A stretch of 64,000 nt of DNA from Pseudomonadota bacterium (GCA_029779845.1 JAKOZT010000121.1:1-64000); one strand, 5' to 3'; positions 38,317 to 49,742 are shown, counted from the first letter of the stretch. Numbers and translations are program-made. The notes: a model not told the origin generated them from the sequence alone.

Positions 38317-39030
38317 ATGTCAAGCAAGGTCACTGCTCGCAGAACCCCGGGCACGTCGCGCGCGCGGGAGCACAGCGTTGACGAGATCGCCGAGAAGATC
38401 TCGTCGGCCATCCTGGAGCATCGGCTGGTGCCTGGTACGAAGCTCGGCGAGGATCGCTTGGCCACAATCTTCGGCGCGAGCCGCGCAAAGGTCCGTGAAG
38501 CATTCGCCCGCCTTGCCTACGAGCAGATGGTCGAGCTGATTCCCCAGCGCGGCGCCTTCGTTGCCAAGCCGACGATCGAACAAGCACACGACGTGTTCGA
38601 GGCGCGCCGTCTCATCGAGCCCGGCGTGCTGCGTCGCCTGATGGCCACCATCGATGACGTCAAGCACCAGCGCTTGCGTCGTCATATCGAGCTAGAGGCC
38701 GATGCGCGCAAGCGCGATGACAAGCGCGCGATCGTTCGGCTGTCGGGCGAGTTCCACGTGCTTCTCGCCGAACTCGCGGGCAACTCGGCGTTGAAGCGAA
38801 CAATGCACGAGTTGTCGGCGCGGACGTGCCTGGTGATCTCGCTGTACGACGCGCCGACAGCCACCAGCTGCCGCGCTGACGAGCACGAAGAGATCGTCGG
38901 CGCGATCAAGCGAGGTGACGTCCGTCGGGCCGAGAGCTTGATGCTTCACCACCTGGAGCACATTGAACAGAGCCTTCGGCTGGATGCCGACACCGAGGAA
39001 GCAGACCTCGAGAGCATATTTTCCAGCTAG
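38317..39030 (+). CDS. GntR-family regulator with FCD effector domain
   Basis: The 237-residue protein has a winged helix (about 20-85; [21 protein letters not shown] region and [10 protein letters not shown]) and a helical FCD domain (about 95-215) with metal/ligand residues in [23 protein letters not shown] and DEHEEI. FadR/FCD repressors bind short palindromes and release on a carboxylate. It probably binds the TGTCAACA operators before the cassette. TAGAAT (38304-38309) lies 7 bases before the ATG. Confidence 0.88.
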   Translation: MSSKVTARRTPGTSRAREHSVDEIAEKISSAILEHRLVPGTKLGEDRLATIFGASRAKVREAFARLAYEQMVELIPQRGAFVAKPTIEQAHDVFEARRLIEPGVLRRLMATIDDVKHQRLRRHIELEADARKRDDKRAIVRLSGEFHVLLAELAGNSALKRTMHELSARTCLVISLYDAPTATSCRADEHEEIVGAIKRGDVRRAESLMLHHLEHIEQSLRLDADTEEADLESIFSS

Positions 39031-39404
39031 AGCATAGCCAGGCCAGGCTCCAGCGCCGACTGCGAGCGAGCTGCCTATGTCGAACGCCGATGCACGTGGT
39101 GACCGGTGCGTATCGGCTGCCGACGCGCCGCAATTCGTACGCCGCGTTGGTGGCAGGGAGGGCTCCGGAGCACCCAATCGGATGAGCGAGCGCAATCGAC
39201 GCCACTCGCGCGCTTGGCCTCGAACCTCATCGTTCACTTTCAGTGGAATGCGCAGGTGCTTGTTTTTGAACAAGAAAGAGGCTTAATCATCACTCCAGAA
39301 GGCGCCGCTAAGTGATTGATTCCACTGATTTTTCTTTACAAGTTCGTTGACCCGGCCGTTGGCCATCCGCTAAAGTGGCGCAAAGTGCACTTTAGTGGTT
39401 TTTT
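39031..39404. other. 374-base gap between the catabolic cassette and mraZ
   Basis: No gene is supported; short frames here lack ribosome sites and motifs. A 6-4-6 palindrome CTTGTT-TTTG-AACAAG is at 39259-39274. The last 60 bases hold the mraZ promoter and operator (separate entry). Base composition falls towards the right end. Confidence 0.6.
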
Positions 39405-39410
39405 GTGGCG
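39347..39410 (+). promoter_or_regulatory. mraZ promoter and four-repeat MraZ operator
   Basis: TTGACC (39347-39352) and TAAAGT (39371-39376), 18 bases apart, form a plausible promoter. From 39371 four 10-base units follow: TAAAGTGGCG, CAAAGTGCAC, TTTAGTGGTT, TTTTGTGGCG, each with GTGG or GTGC at the same place. MraZ binds such 10-base-spaced repeats and represses its own operon. The fourth GTG is the mraZ start codon. Confidence 0.75.
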
Positions 39411-39845
39411 AATCTCGGCTTTCAGGGGCCTGCGGACCTCACCCTCGACGTCAAGGGGCGCATCGCCATGCCGGCGCGCCACCGTGACGTCCTGGCCGGC
39501 CAGAACGCCACCCGGCTGACCATCACCAAGAGCCCGCACGGCTGCCTGCTGGTGTTCGCGCCGGCGGAGTGGGCCGAGTTCGCGGCGCGCGTGATGGCGC
39601 TGCCGATGGACGCGATCGGCTGGCGCCGCCTGTACCTGGGCAACGCCACCGAGGTCGAGGTCGACGGCAGCGGGCGCGTGCTGATCGCGCCGGCGCTGCG
39701 CGAGTACGCCGGCCTGACGCGCGATGTGTTCATGCTGGGCATGGGCAGTTGCCTCGAGGTGTGGGACAAGCAGCGCTACCAGGCGCAGGAAGCCAAGACC
39801 TGCGCCGAGCCGCCACCGGCGTCGCTGAACAGCCTGCATTACTGA
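39405..39845 (+). CDS. mraZ: Transcriptional regulator MraZ
   Basis: The 146-residue protein has two SpoVT/AbrB-like repeats, each with the DNA-contacting motif: [14 protein letters not shown] (about 15-28) and [15 protein letters not shown] (about 86-100). MraZ oligomerises as a ring and represses the division cluster. It starts with GTG, which is itself part of the fourth operator repeat; no ribosome site is visible upstream. The stop overlaps rsmH (TGATG). Confidence 0.93.
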   Translation: MANLGFQGPADLTLDVKGRIAMPARHRDVLAGQNATRLTITKSPHGCLLVFAPAEWAEFAARVMALPMDAIGWRRLYLGNATEVEVDGSGRVLIAPALREYAGLTRDVFMLGMGSCLEVWDKQRYQAQEAKTCAEPPPASLNSLHY

Positions 39846-40783
39846 TGGACAGCGGCAGCACATGGCAACACACCACCGTCCTGCTGGCCGAAGCGATCGA
39901 ATCGCTGGTCACGCGCACGGAGGGAGTCTATGTCGACGGCACCTTCGGCCGCGGCGGACACTCGCGCGCGATCCTGGGCCGGCTCGCGCCGCGCGGCCGG
40001 CTGATCGCCTTCGACCGCGACCCGGAGGCGGTGGCCGCGGCGCACGCGACGATCGCCGACGCGCGCTTCACGGTCGTGCATGCGCCCTTCTCGGAGATGA
40101 CGCAGCGCCTCGCCGACCTGGGCGTGGCGGCGATCGACGGCCTGCTGCTGGATCTCGGCGTCAGCTCGCCGCAGATCGACAACCCGGCGCGCGGATTCAG
40201 CTTCCGCCATGACGCGCCGCTGGACATGCGAATGGATCCGACGCGCGGGCAGAGCGCGGCGGAGTTCCTGGCCCGCGCCGACGAGCGCGCTATTGCAGAG
40301 GTGATCCGTGATCATGGGGAAGAACGGTTTGCTGTACCGATTGCAAAGGCGCTTGTTGCTCGGCGCGAAAGCGGGAACCCTGTTCGAACCACAGGGCAAC
40401 TTTCCGAAGTCGTGGCTCGTGCGGTCAAGACCCGTGAACCGGGCCAGGACCCTGCAACGCGCACATTTCAAGGCCTTCGGATTCACGTCAACGCCGAGCT
40501 TGCGGAGCTCGAACAAGGCCTGAAGTCCGGAGTCGAACTGCTGCAACCGTCGGGACGCCTGGTCGTGATCAGCTTCCATTCGCTGGAAGACCGCATCGTC
40601 AAGACCTTCATCGCGCGCGAGAGCCGCAGCGAGGTGGACCGGCGTGCGCCCTTCGCGCCCGAGAAGGCGCACCGCCTGAAGGCGCTGGCGCGCATCAAGC
40701 CCTCGGACGCCGAGGTGCGCGCCAACCCGCGCGCGCGCTCGGCGGTGATGCGCGTGGCCGAGCGCACGGGGGCGGTGGCATGA
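39845..40783 (+). CDS. rsmH: 16S rRNA m4C1402 methyltransferase
   Basis: The 312-residue protein (MraW) methylates N4 of C1402 in the ribosomal P site using SAM. It shows [16 protein letters not shown] (SAM site), [29 protein letters not shown] and [10 protein letters not shown]. Codons from 40289 to 40558 are unlike the flanks: by hand count 42 of 90 end in A or T, against very few on either side, so this stretch may have been replaced by recombination. Stop overlaps ftsL (ATGA). Confidence 0.96.
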   Translation: MDSGSTWQHTTVLLAEAIESLVTRTEGVYVDGTFGRGGHSRAILGRLAPRGRLIAFDRDPEAVAAAHATIADARFTVVHAPFSEMTQRLADLGVAAIDGLLLDLGVSSPQIDNPARGFSFRHDAPLDMRMDPTRGQSAAEFLARADERAIAEVIRDHGEERFAVPIAKALVARRESGNPVRTTGQLSEVVARAVKTREPGQDPATRTFQGLRIHVNAELAELEQGLKSGVELLQPSGRLVVISFHSLEDRIVKTFIARESRSEVDRRAPFAPEKAHRLKALARIKPSDAEVRANPRARSAVMRVAERTGAVA

Positions 40784-41070
40784 ACCGGCTGAACATCGTG
40801 CTGTTCCTCGCGCTGCTGGCCAGCTGCGTCTACCTCGTCGGCGTGTCCTACGACGGGCGGCGCCTGTATGCCGAACTCGACGCCGCGCGCAACCAGGAGA
40901 AGGCGCTCGCCACCGAATACGAGCGCCTGCAGGCCGAACGCCAGGCCCAGGCCACGCCGCTGAAGGTGGAGCGCGTGGCGCGCGAGCGCCTGGCGATGCG
41001 CAACGCCACGCCGGCGGTGACGCTGTACGTGACGCAGGCGCCCGCCGCCGCATCGGGAGCCGCGCGATGA
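40780..41070 (+). CDS. ftsL: Cell division protein FtsL
   Basis: The 96-residue bitopic protein has one membrane helix (about 4-24) and a periplasmic leucine-zipper-like coiled coil (about 30-70). It joins FtsB and FtsQ and activates FtsWI at the septum. Position between rsmH and ftsI confirms identity, since sequence conservation is low. Confidence 0.9.
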   Translation: MNRLNIVLFLALLASCVYLVGVSYDGRRLYAELDAARNQEKALATEYERLQAERQAQATPLKVERVARERLAMRNATPAVTLYVTQAPAAASGAAR

Positions 41071-42890
41071 AGCGCCTGCGCCGCCTGCTCGAACGCAAGA
41101 GCGCCGCGCCGCGCCCGCGCGGCGGCGCGCTGCCGGCGCGCAGCGTGGCGTACTCGACCAGCCCGCTGCTCGCCTCGAAGACGCCGCCGTGGCGCTCCAA
41201 GTTCATCGTCGGAGCGCTGGCGGCGAGCTTCGTCGTGCTGCTCGGCCGCGCGCTGTACATCCAGGTGCTGGGCAACGAGTTCTTCCGCAAGCAGGGCGAG
41301 ATCCGCTTCGCGCGCAACCTCGACCTGCCCGCCAGCCGCGGCCGCATCGTCGACCGCAACGGCCAGATCCTCGCCGTCAGCGTGCCGGCGCCGTCGGTCT
41401 GGGCGATCCCGAAGGACGTCGACGCCGATCGCGGCCAGCGCCGCCAGCTGGCGAAGGCGCTGGGCATGAGCAGCGCCGAGCTGGACGAGCGGCTGCAGCG
41501 CCACCCGAGCTTCGTGTGGCTGCGCCGCCAGGTGGAGGAGCAGGTCGGCAAGGACGTCGCCGCGCTGGGCCTGAAGGGCGTGCACCAGGTGCGCGAGTAC
41601 AAGCGCAAGTACCCCGAGGGCGAGGCCGCCGCGCACGTCGTCGGCTCGACCAACGCCGACGAGCGCGGCCAGGAGGGCGTGGAGTTCGCGCACGAGCGCG
41701 CGCTCGCCGGCGCCGACGGCAAGCGCCGCGTCATCAAGGACGCGCGCGGCCGCGTGGTGGAGGACATCGGCGAGAGCATGCAGCCGGTGGACGGCCGCGA
41801 CCTGCGCCTGACCATCGACTCGAAGATCCAGTTCTACGCCTACCAGCGCGTGCGCGACGCGGTGACGGAGAACCGCGCCGCCAGCGGCAGCGTGGTGGTG
41901 CTCGATGCGCAGAGCGGCGGCGTGCTCGCGATGGCCAACTACCCGAGCTTCGTGCCCGGGCAGCGCGGCGCGGCCAACGTGTCGGCGCGGCGCAACCTCG
42001 CGCTGTCCGACACCGCCGAGCCGGGCTCGACGATGAAGCCCTTCATCGCCGCGCTGGCGCTGGAGAGCGGCCGCTTCCGTCCCACCGAGGTGCTGGCGAC
42101 GCCGCGCCAGCTCTTCATCACCGGGTTGCCGATCACCGACGAGCATTCGCTGCCGCAGATGACCGTCGAGCAGATCGTGCAGCGCTCCAGCAACGTCGGC
42201 ACCGCGAAGATGGCGATGACGATGCCGGCGCGCGAGATCTGGGACTTCTACACCCGCGTCGGCTTCGGCCAGAAGCCGCAGATCGACTTCCCCGGCCGCG
42301 AGACCGGCCGGCTGCGCGCCTGGCAGTCGTGGCGGCCGATCGACCAGGCCACCGTCGGCTTCGGCTACGGCGTGTCGGTGTCGCTGATGCAGCTGGCGCA
42401 GGCCTACACCATCTTCGCGCGCGACGGCGACATGGTGCCGATCTCGCTGGTGCTGCCCGACGACGGCGCCAGCGCCGCGCCGGCGGTGCGCCAGCAGCTG
42501 ATCACGCCGCAGACCGCCAGGGCGGTGCGCAAGATGCTCGCGATGGTCACGCAGCCCGGCGGCACCGCACTGAAGGCGCAGGTGCCGGGCTACTCGGTGG
42601 CCGGCAAGACGGGCACCTCGCGCAAGTGGCTCAAGCACGAGAAGCGCTACGCGCACGACCGCCACCGCGGCTGGTTCGTCGGCATGGCGCCGGCCGACAA
42701 GCCGCGCATCGTGGTCGCGGTGATGATCGACGAGCCGCGCGCCGGCAAGTACTTCGGCGGCGACGTGGCCGCGCCGGTGTTCAGCCAGGTGGTGCAGCAG
42801 ACGCTGCGCTCCATGGGCGTGCCGCCCGACCTGGACGTGAAGTCGCAGATCGTCGCGCACGACCTGCCGGCGGTGCAGGAGAGCTACTGA
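41067..42890 (+). CDS. ftsI: Septal peptidoglycan transpeptidase (PBP3)
   Basis: The 607-residue class B PBP crosslinks septal wall. It has a membrane anchor (about 45-65), a dimerisation domain, and a transpeptidase domain with S321-x-x-K324 (GSTMKPF), SSN and KTGTSRK. It works with FtsW and is the target of aztreonam-type beta-lactams. The N-terminal cytoplasmic tail of about 44 residues is rich in Arg and Pro. Confidence 0.96.
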   Translation: MKRLRRLLERKSAAPRPRGGALPARSVAYSTSPLLASKTPPWRSKFIVGALAASFVVLLGRALYIQVLGNEFFRKQGEIRFARNLDLPASRGRIVDRNGQILAVSVPAPSVWAIPKDVDADRGQRRQLAKALGMSSAELDERLQRHPSFVWLRRQVEEQVGKDVAALGLKGVHQVREYKRKYPEGEAAAHVVGSTNADERGQEGVEFAHERALAGADGKRRVIKDARGRVVEDIGESMQPVDGRDLRLTIDSKIQFYAYQRVRDAVTENRAASGSVVVLDAQSGGVLAMANYPSFVPGQRGAANVSARRNLALSDTAEPGSTMKPFIAALALESGRFRPTEVLATPRQLFITGLPITDEHSLPQMTVEQIVQRSSNVGTAKMAMTMPAREIWDFYTRVGFGQKPQIDFPGRETGRLRAWQSWRPIDQATVGFGYGVSVSLMQLAQAYTIFARDGDMVPISLVLPDDGASAAPAVRQQLITPQTARAVRKMLAMVTQPGGTALKAQVPGYSVAGKTGTSRKWLKHEKRYAHDRHRGWFVGMAPADKPRIVVAVMIDEPRAGKYFGGDVAAPVFSQVVQQTLRSMGVPPDLDVKSQIVAHDLPAVQESY

Positions 42891-44365
42891 TGGGTGCGCT
42901 CCGGCATTTGAGCGATGCGCGCGCGGCCTGCGACTGGCTGCGGCACCGCGGCGCACGCGGGCTCGCCGCCGACAGCCGCCGCGTGCGGCCCGGCGACGCC
43001 TTCATCGCCTGGCCCGGCTACGCGCAGGACGGGCGCCAGTACGTGCAGGCGGCGCTCGCCGCCGGCGCGGCGGCCTGCCTCGTGGAAGCGGAGGGCGCGC
43101 AGGCCTTCGACTTCGGCGCCGACACGCCGGTGGCCACGCTCGCCGATCTGAAGGCGCGCACCGGCGAGATCGCCGATGCCTTCTACGCCCGCCCGAGCGA
43201 ATCGCTCGCGGTGGTGGCCACCACCGGCACCAACGGCAAGACCTCGACGGCGTGGTGGACCGCGCAGGCGCTGCGCCATCTGGGCAAGCGCTGCGGCGTG
43301 ATCGGCACGCTCGGGGTGGGCGAGCCGCCGGACGGTCTGGACTTCACCGGCCTGACCACGCCCGACCCGGTGACGCTGCAGCAATCGCTGCGGCGCTTCG
43401 CCGACCAGGGCTTCGCGGCCTGCGCGATCGAGGCCTCGTCGATCGGCATCGCCGAGCAGCGCCTCGCGGGCACGCGCATCGCGGTGGCGCTGTTCACCAA
43501 CTTCACGCAGGACCACCTCGACTACCACGGCGACATGGCCGCTTACTGGGAAGCCAAGCGCGCGCTGTTCGCCTGGCCCGGGCTGCGCGCCGCGGTGATC
43601 AACCTCGACGATGCGAAGGGCGACGAGCTGCTGGCAGGCCTGAGCGGCCCCGAGGCCTGGAGCTACTCGCTGCGCCGCAGCGACGCGCGGCTGCGCGCCG
43701 AGGGCATCGGCTATCGCGACGGCGGGCTGACCTTCGACGTGGTCGAAGGCGCGGCACGCGCAGCGGTGCGCAGCGCGCTGATCGGCGAGTACAACGCCTC
43801 CAACCTGCTCGCGGTGATCGGGGGCCTGCGTGCGCTCGGCGTGCCGCTGGCCGATGCGGCTGCCGCCTGCGCGGTGCTGAGCTCGGTGCCGGGGCGCATG
43901 CAGCGTGTCGAAGCCGCGCGCGGCGGGCCCGAGGTGGTGGTCGACTACGCTCACTCGCCCGACGCCTTGGAGAAGGCTTTGATCGCGCTGCGCCCCTTCG
44001 CCGCGCAGCGCGGCGGCCGGCTGTGGGCGGTGTTCGGCTGCGGCGGCAACCGCGACAGCGCCAAGCGCCCGCTGATGGGCGCGATCGCGCAGCGCCTCGC
44101 CGACCGCGTCGTGCTGACCAGCGACAACCCGCGCCACGAAGCGCCGGGCGCGATCCTGGCGCAGATCCGCGCGGGGGTGACCGGCGACGCGCAGGTGATC
44201 GAGGACCGCCGCGCCGCGATCGTCGCGAGCGTGCGCGAGGCGGCTGACAACGACGTGATCCTGCTCGCTGGCAAGGGCCACGAGGACTACCAGGACGTGG
44301 CGGGCGTGAAGCGGCCCTTCTCCGACATCGCCGAAGCGCGTGCGGCGCTGGAGGCGCGCCCATGA
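42890..44365 (+). CDS. murE: UDP-MurNAc-tripeptide synthetase (meso-DAP adding)
   Basis: The 491-residue Mur ligase adds meso-diaminopimelate to UDP-MurNAc-L-Ala-D-Glu. ATP site TTGTNGKTSTAWW, EASSIGI and the DAP-specific motif SDNPRHE are present, so the wall is of the DAP type. The first base of its start is the last of the ftsI stop. The stop overlaps murF (ATGA). Confidence 0.96.
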   Translation: MGALRHLSDARAACDWLRHRGARGLAADSRRVRPGDAFIAWPGYAQDGRQYVQAALAAGAAACLVEAEGAQAFDFGADTPVATLADLKARTGEIADAFYARPSESLAVVATTGTNGKTSTAWWTAQALRHLGKRCGVIGTLGVGEPPDGLDFTGLTTPDPVTLQQSLRRFADQGFAACAIEASSIGIAEQRLAGTRIAVALFTNFTQDHLDYHGDMAAYWEAKRALFAWPGLRAAVINLDDAKGDELLAGLSGPEAWSYSLRRSDARLRAEGIGYRDGGLTFDVVEGAARAAVRSALIGEYNASNLLAVIGGLRALGVPLADAAAACAVLSSVPGRMQRVEAARGGPEVVVDYAHSPDALEKALIALRPFAAQRGGRLWAVFGCGGNRDSAKRPLMGAIAQRLADRVVLTSDNPRHEAPGAILAQIRAGVTGDAQVIEDRRAAIVASVREAADNDVILLAGKGHEDYQDVAGVKRPFSDIAEARAALEARP

Positions 44366-45747
44366 GCATGGCGACCTTGCAACGCCTGCATGCGCTGCTG
44401 CCCGGCTCGGCGCTGGTCGGCGACGGCGCGACCGCCGTCGAACGCGTGCACAGCGACACGCGCAGCCTGCGCGCCGGCGACCTGTTCGTCGCGCTGCGCG
44501 GCGAGCGCTTCGACGCCAACGACTTTCTCGCGCAGGCCAAGGCCGGCGGCGCGGTGGCGGCGCTGGCCGAGCGCGGCCTGGACGCTGCGGGACTGCCCGG
44601 CCTGCAGGTGGCCGACAGCGGCGCCGCGCTGCTGGCGCTCGGCGGCGCCTGGCGCGCCGCGCACACGCTGCCGGTGATCGGCGTCACCGGCAGCAACGGC
44701 AAGACCACGGTGACGCAGATGATCGCCGCCATCCTGCGCGCCTGGCTGGGCGAGGCGGCGCTGGCCACCGAGGGCAACCTGAACAACCACATCGGCGTGC
44801 CGATGACGCTGCTGCGCCTGCGCCAGAACGACGAACAATGGCACCGCGCCGCCGTGGTCGAGCTGGGCATGAACCACCCCGGCGAGATCGCGCAGCTCGC
44901 GGCGGTGGCCGCGCCGACCGTCGCGCTGGTCAACAACGCGCAGCGCGAGCACCAGGAGTTCATGGCCAGCGTCGCAGCGGTGGCGCGCGAGAACGGCAGC
45001 GTGATCGCGGCCTTGCCGGCCAACGGCATCGCGGTGTTCCCGGCCGACGACGCGCACGCGCCGCTGTGGCGCGAGCTGGCCGGCGCGCGGCGCCTGATGC
45101 GCTTCGCCACCGCGGGCGACGCCGAGGTGACCGGCCGGGCCGACTGGCGCGCCGATCACTGGGCGGTGCGCATGAAGACGCCGGCTGGCGCCGCCGGCTT
45201 CGCGCTGCGCGTGGCCGGTGCGCACAACGTGCGCAATGCGCTGGCCGCCGCGGCCGGCGGGCTCGCCGCCGGCTGTCCGCTGGCGGCCATCGTGCGCGGG
45301 CTGGAAGGCTTCCAGCCGGTCAAGGGCCGCTCGCAGCTGAAGCGCTTCGAGCGCGCAGGACAGCGCATCACGCTGGTCGACGACAGCTACAACGCGAACC
45401 CGGATTCGGTGCGCGCCGCGATCGACGTGCTCGCCGCCTTGCCCGGCCCGCGCTGGCTCGTTCTCGGCGACATGGGCGAGGTGGGCGATCAAGGCCCGGC
45501 CTTCCACGCCGAGGTGGGCGGCTACGCGCAGCAGCGCGGCATCGAGGCGCTGTGGTGCGCGGGCGAGCTGATGCGGCACGCGGCGCAGGCCTTCGCCGGC
45601 GCGCGCCACTTCGCGAGCGTCGAGGCGCTGATCGCCGAACTGAAGGACGCGCCCGCGGCGCAATCCATCGTCGTCAAGGGCTCGCGCTTCATGAAGATGG
45701 AGCGCGTGGCGGCCGCGCTGACGGAAGGAGGCGCCCATGCTGCTTAG
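44362..45747 (+). CDS. murF: UDP-MurNAc-pentapeptide synthetase
   Basis: The 461-residue Mur ligase joins D-Ala-D-Ala to the UDP-tripeptide. ATP motif [24 protein letters not shown] and [10 protein letters not shown] are typical of MurF. The 3' end overlaps the mraY start by 11 bases, a longer overlap than the 4-base ATGA junctions elsewhere in the cluster. Confidence 0.96.
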   Translation: MSMATLQRLHALLPGSALVGDGATAVERVHSDTRSLRAGDLFVALRGERFDANDFLAQAKAGGAVAALAERGLDAAGLPGLQVADSGAALLALGGAWRAAHTLPVIGVTGSNGKTTVTQMIAAILRAWLGEAALATEGNLNNHIGVPMTLLRLRQNDEQWHRAAVVELGMNHPGEIAQLAAVAAPTVALVNNAQREHQEFMASVAAVARENGSVIAALPANGIAVFPADDAHAPLWRELAGARRLMRFATAGDAEVTGRADWRADHWAVRMKTPAGAAGFALRVAGAHNVRNALAAAAGGLAAGCPLAAIVRGLEGFQPVKGRSQLKRFERAGQRITLVDDSYNANPDSVRAAIDVLAALPGPRWLVLGDMGEVGDQGPAFHAEVGGYAQQRGIEALWCAGELMRHAAQAFAGARHFASVEALIAELKDAPAAQSIVVKGSRFMKMERVAAALTEGGAHAA

Positions 45748-46915
45748 CCTGGCGCAGTGGCTGCAGACGCTTTCGCCGGAGTTCGGCTTCTTCCGCGTCT
45801 TCCAGTACCTGACCTTCCGCGCGGTGATGGCGGCGCTGACCGCGCTGCTGATCGGCCTGGCCTTCGGGCCCTGGGTGATCCGCAAGCTCGCCGAGCTGAA
45901 GATCGGCCAGCCGATCCGCGAGTACGGCGTGCAGGCGCACATGGCCAAGAGCGGCACGCCGACGATGGGCGGCGTGCTGATCCTGATCGGCATCGGCGTC
46001 GCGACGCTGCTGTGGTTCGACTGGAGCAACCGCTTCGTCTGGATCGTGATGCTGGTGACGATGGGCTTCGGCGCGATCGGCTGGGCCGACGACTGGCGCA
46101 AGGTGGTGCAGAAGAACCCCGAGGGCATGCGCTCGGGCGAGAAGTACTTCTGGCAGTCGGTGATCGGGCTGCTGGCCGCGCTGTACCTCGCCTTCAGCGT
46201 CTCGGAAACCTCCAACCTGCGCGTGCTGGAGCTGTTCCTGCGCTGGGTGCAGAGCGGCTTCTCGACCGACCTGCCGCCCAAGGCCGACCTGATCGTGCCC
46301 TTCTTCAAGACGGTGAGCTACCCGCTGGGCGTGTTCGGCTTCATCGCGCTGACCTACTTCGTGATCGTCGGCGCGAGCAATGCGGTCAACCTCACCGACG
46401 GGCTCGACGGCCTGGCGATCATGCCGGTGGTGCTGGTGGGCTCGGCGCTGGGCATCTTCTGCTACGTCACCGGCAACGCGGTGTTCAGCCGCTACCTGCT
46501 GATCCCCTACATCCCCGGCGCCGGCGAGCTGCTGATCTTCTGCGCCGCGATGGCCGGCGCGGGCCTCGCGTTCCTGTGGTTCAACGCCTACCCGGCGCAG
46601 GTGTTCATGGGCGACGTGGGCGCGCTCGCGCTCGGCGGCGCGCTGGGCACCATCGCGGTGATCACGCGCCAGGAGATCGTGCTCGGGATCATGGGCGGCG
46701 TCTTCGTGCTGGAGGCGCTGTCGGTGATGGCGCAGGTGGGCTGGTTCAAGTACACGAAGAGGAAGTACGGCGAGGGCCGGCGCATCCTGCTGATGGCGCC
46801 GCTGCACCACCACTTCGAGAAGTCGGGCTGGAAGGAGACGCAGGTCGTCGTGCGCTTCTGGATCATCACCATGCTGCTGTGCCTCGTGGGGCTGGCTTCG
46901 CTGAAGTTGCGTTGA
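45737..46915 (+). CDS. mraY: Phospho-MurNAc-pentapeptide translocase (lipid I synthase)
   Basis: The 392-residue polytopic enzyme moves phospho-MurNAc-pentapeptide to undecaprenyl phosphate. Ten helices are expected. Key motifs are [20 protein letters not shown] (catalytic Asp pair), [13 protein letters not shown] and [16 protein letters not shown] lies inside murF just before the ATG. Confidence 0.97.
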   Translation: MLLSLAQWLQTLSPEFGFFRVFQYLTFRAVMAALTALLIGLAFGPWVIRKLAELKIGQPIREYGVQAHMAKSGTPTMGGVLILIGIGVATLLWFDWSNRFVWIVMLVTMGFGAIGWADDWRKVVQKNPEGMRSGEKYFWQSVIGLLAALYLAFSVSETSNLRVLELFLRWVQSGFSTDLPPKADLIVPFFKTVSYPLGVFGFIALTYFVIVGASNAVNLTDGLDGLAIMPVVLVGSALGIFCYVTGNAVFSRYLLIPYIPGAGELLIFCAAMAGAGLAFLWFNAYPAQVFMGDVGALALGGALGTIAVITRQEIVLGIMGGVFVLEALSVMAQVGWFKYTKRKYGEGRRILLMAPLHHHFEKSGWKETQVVVRFWIITMLLCLVGLASLKLR

Positions 46916-48462
46916 TGAAACATCTGAACGATCTCGACGTGCTCGTGCTGGGCCTCGGAGACTCCGGGCTGGCGATGGCGCGCTGGTGCGCCCGCCACGG
47001 TGCGCGCGTGCGCGTCTGGGATTCGCGCGACAGCGCGCCCGGCGATGCGGCGCTGGCCGAAGCGCTGCCGCAGGCGCAGCGCCTGCGCGGCGAACTCACG
47101 GACGAGGCCTTCGCCGGCGTGAAGCTGGTGCTGAAGAGCCCCGGCCTCGCGCCCACCGATGCGCGCATCGCCGCGCCGCTTTCGCGCGCGGCCGACACGG
47201 GCATCCTGGTGCAAGGCGAACTCGAACTGTTCGCGCGTGCGCTCGCCGACCTGAAGGAAGAACGCGGCTACGCGCCGCAGCTGCTCGCGATCACCGGCAC
47301 CAACGGCAAGACCACGACGACGGCGATGACCGCGCTGCTGGTCGAGCGCGCCGGCAGGCGCGTCGCGATGGCCGGCAACATCGGCCCGACGATGCTGCAG
47401 ACGCTGGCCGATGCGCTCGACGCCGGCGAACGGGATGACGAGCCGCAGGCGTTGCCGCAGGTCTGGGTGCTGGAGCTCTCCAGCTTCCAGCTCGACGAGG
47501 CCAAGGGCTTCGAGCCGGATGCGGCCGCCGTGCTGAACATCAGCGAAGACCACCTCGACTGGCATGGCGGCATGGCGGCCTACGTCGCCGCCAAGGCGCG
47601 CGTGTTCGGCAAGGATGCGGTGATGGTGATCAACCGCGACGACGCGGCGGTCGAGAAGCTGGTGCCCGAGCCGATTCCGCAGAAAGGCCGCGGCGCCAAG
47701 CCGATGGCCCGCCACGTGGTTCGCTTCGGCCTCGGCGAGCCGACGCGGCCGGGCGACTTCGGCATCCGCCACGAGAACGGCATGGCCTGGCTGGTGCGCG
47801 CGATGGAAGCCGACGAGACGCTCAAGCACCGCAAGGGCGACGTGGAAGAGGAACTGCACATCCAGCGCCTGATGCCGGCCGATGCGCTGCGCGTGCGCGG
47901 CCGGCACAACGCCACCAACGCGCTCGCCGCGCTGGCGCTGGCCACGGCCATCGGCTGCCCGCTCGCGCCGATGCTGCACGGCCTGCGCGAATACGGCGGC
48001 GAACCGCACCGCGTGGAGTACGTGGCCACCGTCAACGGCGTCGACGCCTTCGACGACAGCAAGGGCACCAACGTCGGCGCGACGGTCGCCGCGCTCGACG
48101 GACTGGGCGCCGACAAGGCGCCCGCGAAGCTCGTCGTGATCCTCGGCGGCGACGGCAAGGGCCAGGACTTCGCGCCGCTCGCCGCGCCGCTGGAACGCCA
48201 CGGCCGCGCGGTGGCGACGATCGGCCGCGACGCGCCGCGCATCGAGGAGGCGCTGGCGGGCCTGCCACTGCCGCTGCAGCGCCACGAGACGCTGGAAGCT
48301 GCGGTGCGCTGGTGTTTCGAGCGCGCGCACGCCGGCGACGCCGTGCTGCTCAGCCCGGCCTGCGCCAGCCTCGACATGTTCCGCAACTACGCGCACCGCG
48401 CCGAGGTCTTCGTCGCGACCGTGCACGCGCTCGCCGCCGAGCGCGGGGAGCTGCCGGCATGA
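46915..48462 (+). CDS. murD: UDP-MurNAc-L-alanine:D-glutamate ligase
   Basis: The 515-residue Mur ligase adds D-Glu. It has the N-terminal nucleotide fold [18 protein letters not shown] site [23 protein letters not shown] and [10 protein letters not shown]. It is about 60 residues longer than E. coli MurD; extra charged sequence lies at about 250-310, as often in Burkholderiales. Start shares one base with the mraY stop (TGATG). Confidence 0.96.
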   Translation: MKHLNDLDVLVLGLGDSGLAMARWCARHGARVRVWDSRDSAPGDAALAEALPQAQRLRGELTDEAFAGVKLVLKSPGLAPTDARIAAPLSRAADTGILVQGELELFARALADLKEERGYAPQLLAITGTNGKTTTTAMTALLVERAGRRVAMAGNIGPTMLQTLADALDAGERDDEPQALPQVWVLELSSFQLDEAKGFEPDAAAVLNISEDHLDWHGGMAAYVAAKARVFGKDAVMVINRDDAAVEKLVPEPIPQKGRGAKPMARHVVRFGLGEPTRPGDFGIRHENGMAWLVRAMEADETLKHRKGDVEEELHIQRLMPADALRVRGRHNATNALAALALATAIGCPLAPMLHGLREYGGEPHRVEYVATVNGVDAFDDSKGTNVGATVAALDGLGADKAPAKLVVILGGDGKGQDFAPLAAPLERHGRAVATIGRDAPRIEEALAGLPLPLQRHETLEAAVRWCFERAHAGDAVLLSPACASLDMFRNYAHRAEVFVATVHALAAERGELPA

Positions 48463-49742
48463 ACACGCGCACGCTCGCCGCCCGCTTCGACTGGCGCGCC
48501 TGGGGCCAGCGCCTCGCCGGCTTGTTCACGCGCCGCGACAAGCAGGACGGCGGCGGCCCGGTGCCGGTGCGCGACTGGATCAGCGTCGGTAGCGGCCAGC
48601 CGCCGCGCCTGATGGCCTTCGACCAAGCGCTGGTATGGGTGGTCGTGGGCCTGCTCGCGCTCGGCCTGGTGATGGTCTACAGCGCCTCGGTGGCGCTGCC
48701 CGACAGCCCGAAGTTCGCGCGCTACGCGCACACGCATTTCCTGACGCGCCACGCGATCCAGATCGGCCTGGCGGTGCTGGCCGCGCTGGTGGTCGTGCAG
48801 ATCCCGGTGGCCACCTGGGAGAAGGCGGCGCCGTGGCTGTTCGTCGTCGCGCTGGTGCTGCTGGTGGCGGTGCTGCTGCCCTTCATCGGCAAGGTGGTCA
48901 ACAACTCGCGGCGCTGGATTCCGCTGGGCATCCTCAACTTCCAGCCCAGCGAGCTCGCCAAGGTGGCGATGTGCCTGTACGCGGCCAGCTACATGACGCG
49001 CAAGATGGACGTGAAGGAAGACTTCATGCGTGCCGTCTGGCCGATGGCGGTGGCGCTGGGCTTCACCGGCGTGCTGCTGCTGCGCGAGCCCGACATGGGC
49101 GCCTTCATGGTGATCGCGCTGATCTCGATGGGCGTGCTGTTCCTCGGCGGCGTCAACGGGCGCATGTTCCTGGCCAGCGGCATGGTGCTGGTGCTGGCCT
49201 TCGTCGGCGTGATCGCCTCCAGCCCGGAGAAGCGCTCGCGCATCTTCGCCTACCTCGAACCCTGGGATCCCGAGTACGCGCTCGGCAAGGCCTACCAGCT
49301 GACGCACTCGCTGATCGCCTTCGGCCGCGGCGAGTTCTTCGGCCAGGGCCTGGGCAGCAGCGTCGAGAAGCTCAACTGGCTGCCCGAGGCGCACACCGAC
49401 TTCCTGCTTGCGGTGATCGGCGAGGAACTCGGCTTCGTCGGCGTGGCCTGCGTGATCGTCGCGTTCTTCTGGCTGACGCGGCGCATCTTCCACATCGGCC
49501 GCCAGTCGATCGCGATGGACCGCGTGTTCGCCGGCCTCTACGCGCAGGGCGTGGGCATCTGGTTCGGCGGCCAGGCCTTCGTCAACATGGGCGTGAACCT
49601 CGGCGTGCTGCCCACCAAGGGCCTGACGCTGCCGCTGATGAGCTACGGCGGCTCGGCGATCGTGATGAACCTCGTGGCGCTGGCGATCGTGCTGCGCATC
49701 GACTTGGAAAACAGGCAGCTCATGCGCGGAGGCCGCGCATGA
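48459..49742 (+). CDS. ftsW: Septal peptidoglycan glycosyltransferase
   Basis: The 427-residue SEDS protein has ten expected helices after a cytoplasmic tail of about 60 residues. Motifs include [52 protein letters not shown] and SYGGSAI. It polymerises lipid II with FtsI. ATGA overlaps at both ends. Confidence 0.95.
   Translation: MNTRTLAARFDWRAWGQRLAGLFTRRDKQDGGGPVPVRDWISVGSGQPPRLMAFDQALVWVVVGLLALGLVMVYSASVALPDSPKFARYAHTHFLTRHAIQIGLAVLAALVVVQIPVATWEKAAPWLFVVALVLLVAVLLPFIGKVVNNSRRWIPLGILNFQPSELAKVAMCLYAASYMTRKMDVKEDFMRAVWPMAVALGFTGVLLLREPDMGAFMVIALISMGVLFLGGVNGRMFLASGMVLVLAFVGVIASSPEKRSRIFAYLEPWDPEYALGKAYQLTHSLIAFGRGEFFGQGLGSSVEKLNWLPEAHTDFLLAVIGEELGFVGVACVIVAFFWLTRRIFHIGRQSIAMDRVFAGLYAQGVGIWFGGQAFVNMGVNLGVLPTKGLTLPLMSYGGSAIVMNLVALAIVLRIDLENRQLMRGGRA

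Noticed and set aside
39077-39315. Two overlapping 69-codon frames upstream of mraZ
   Set aside because: No ribosome site or motif, and they run into the mraZ promoter.
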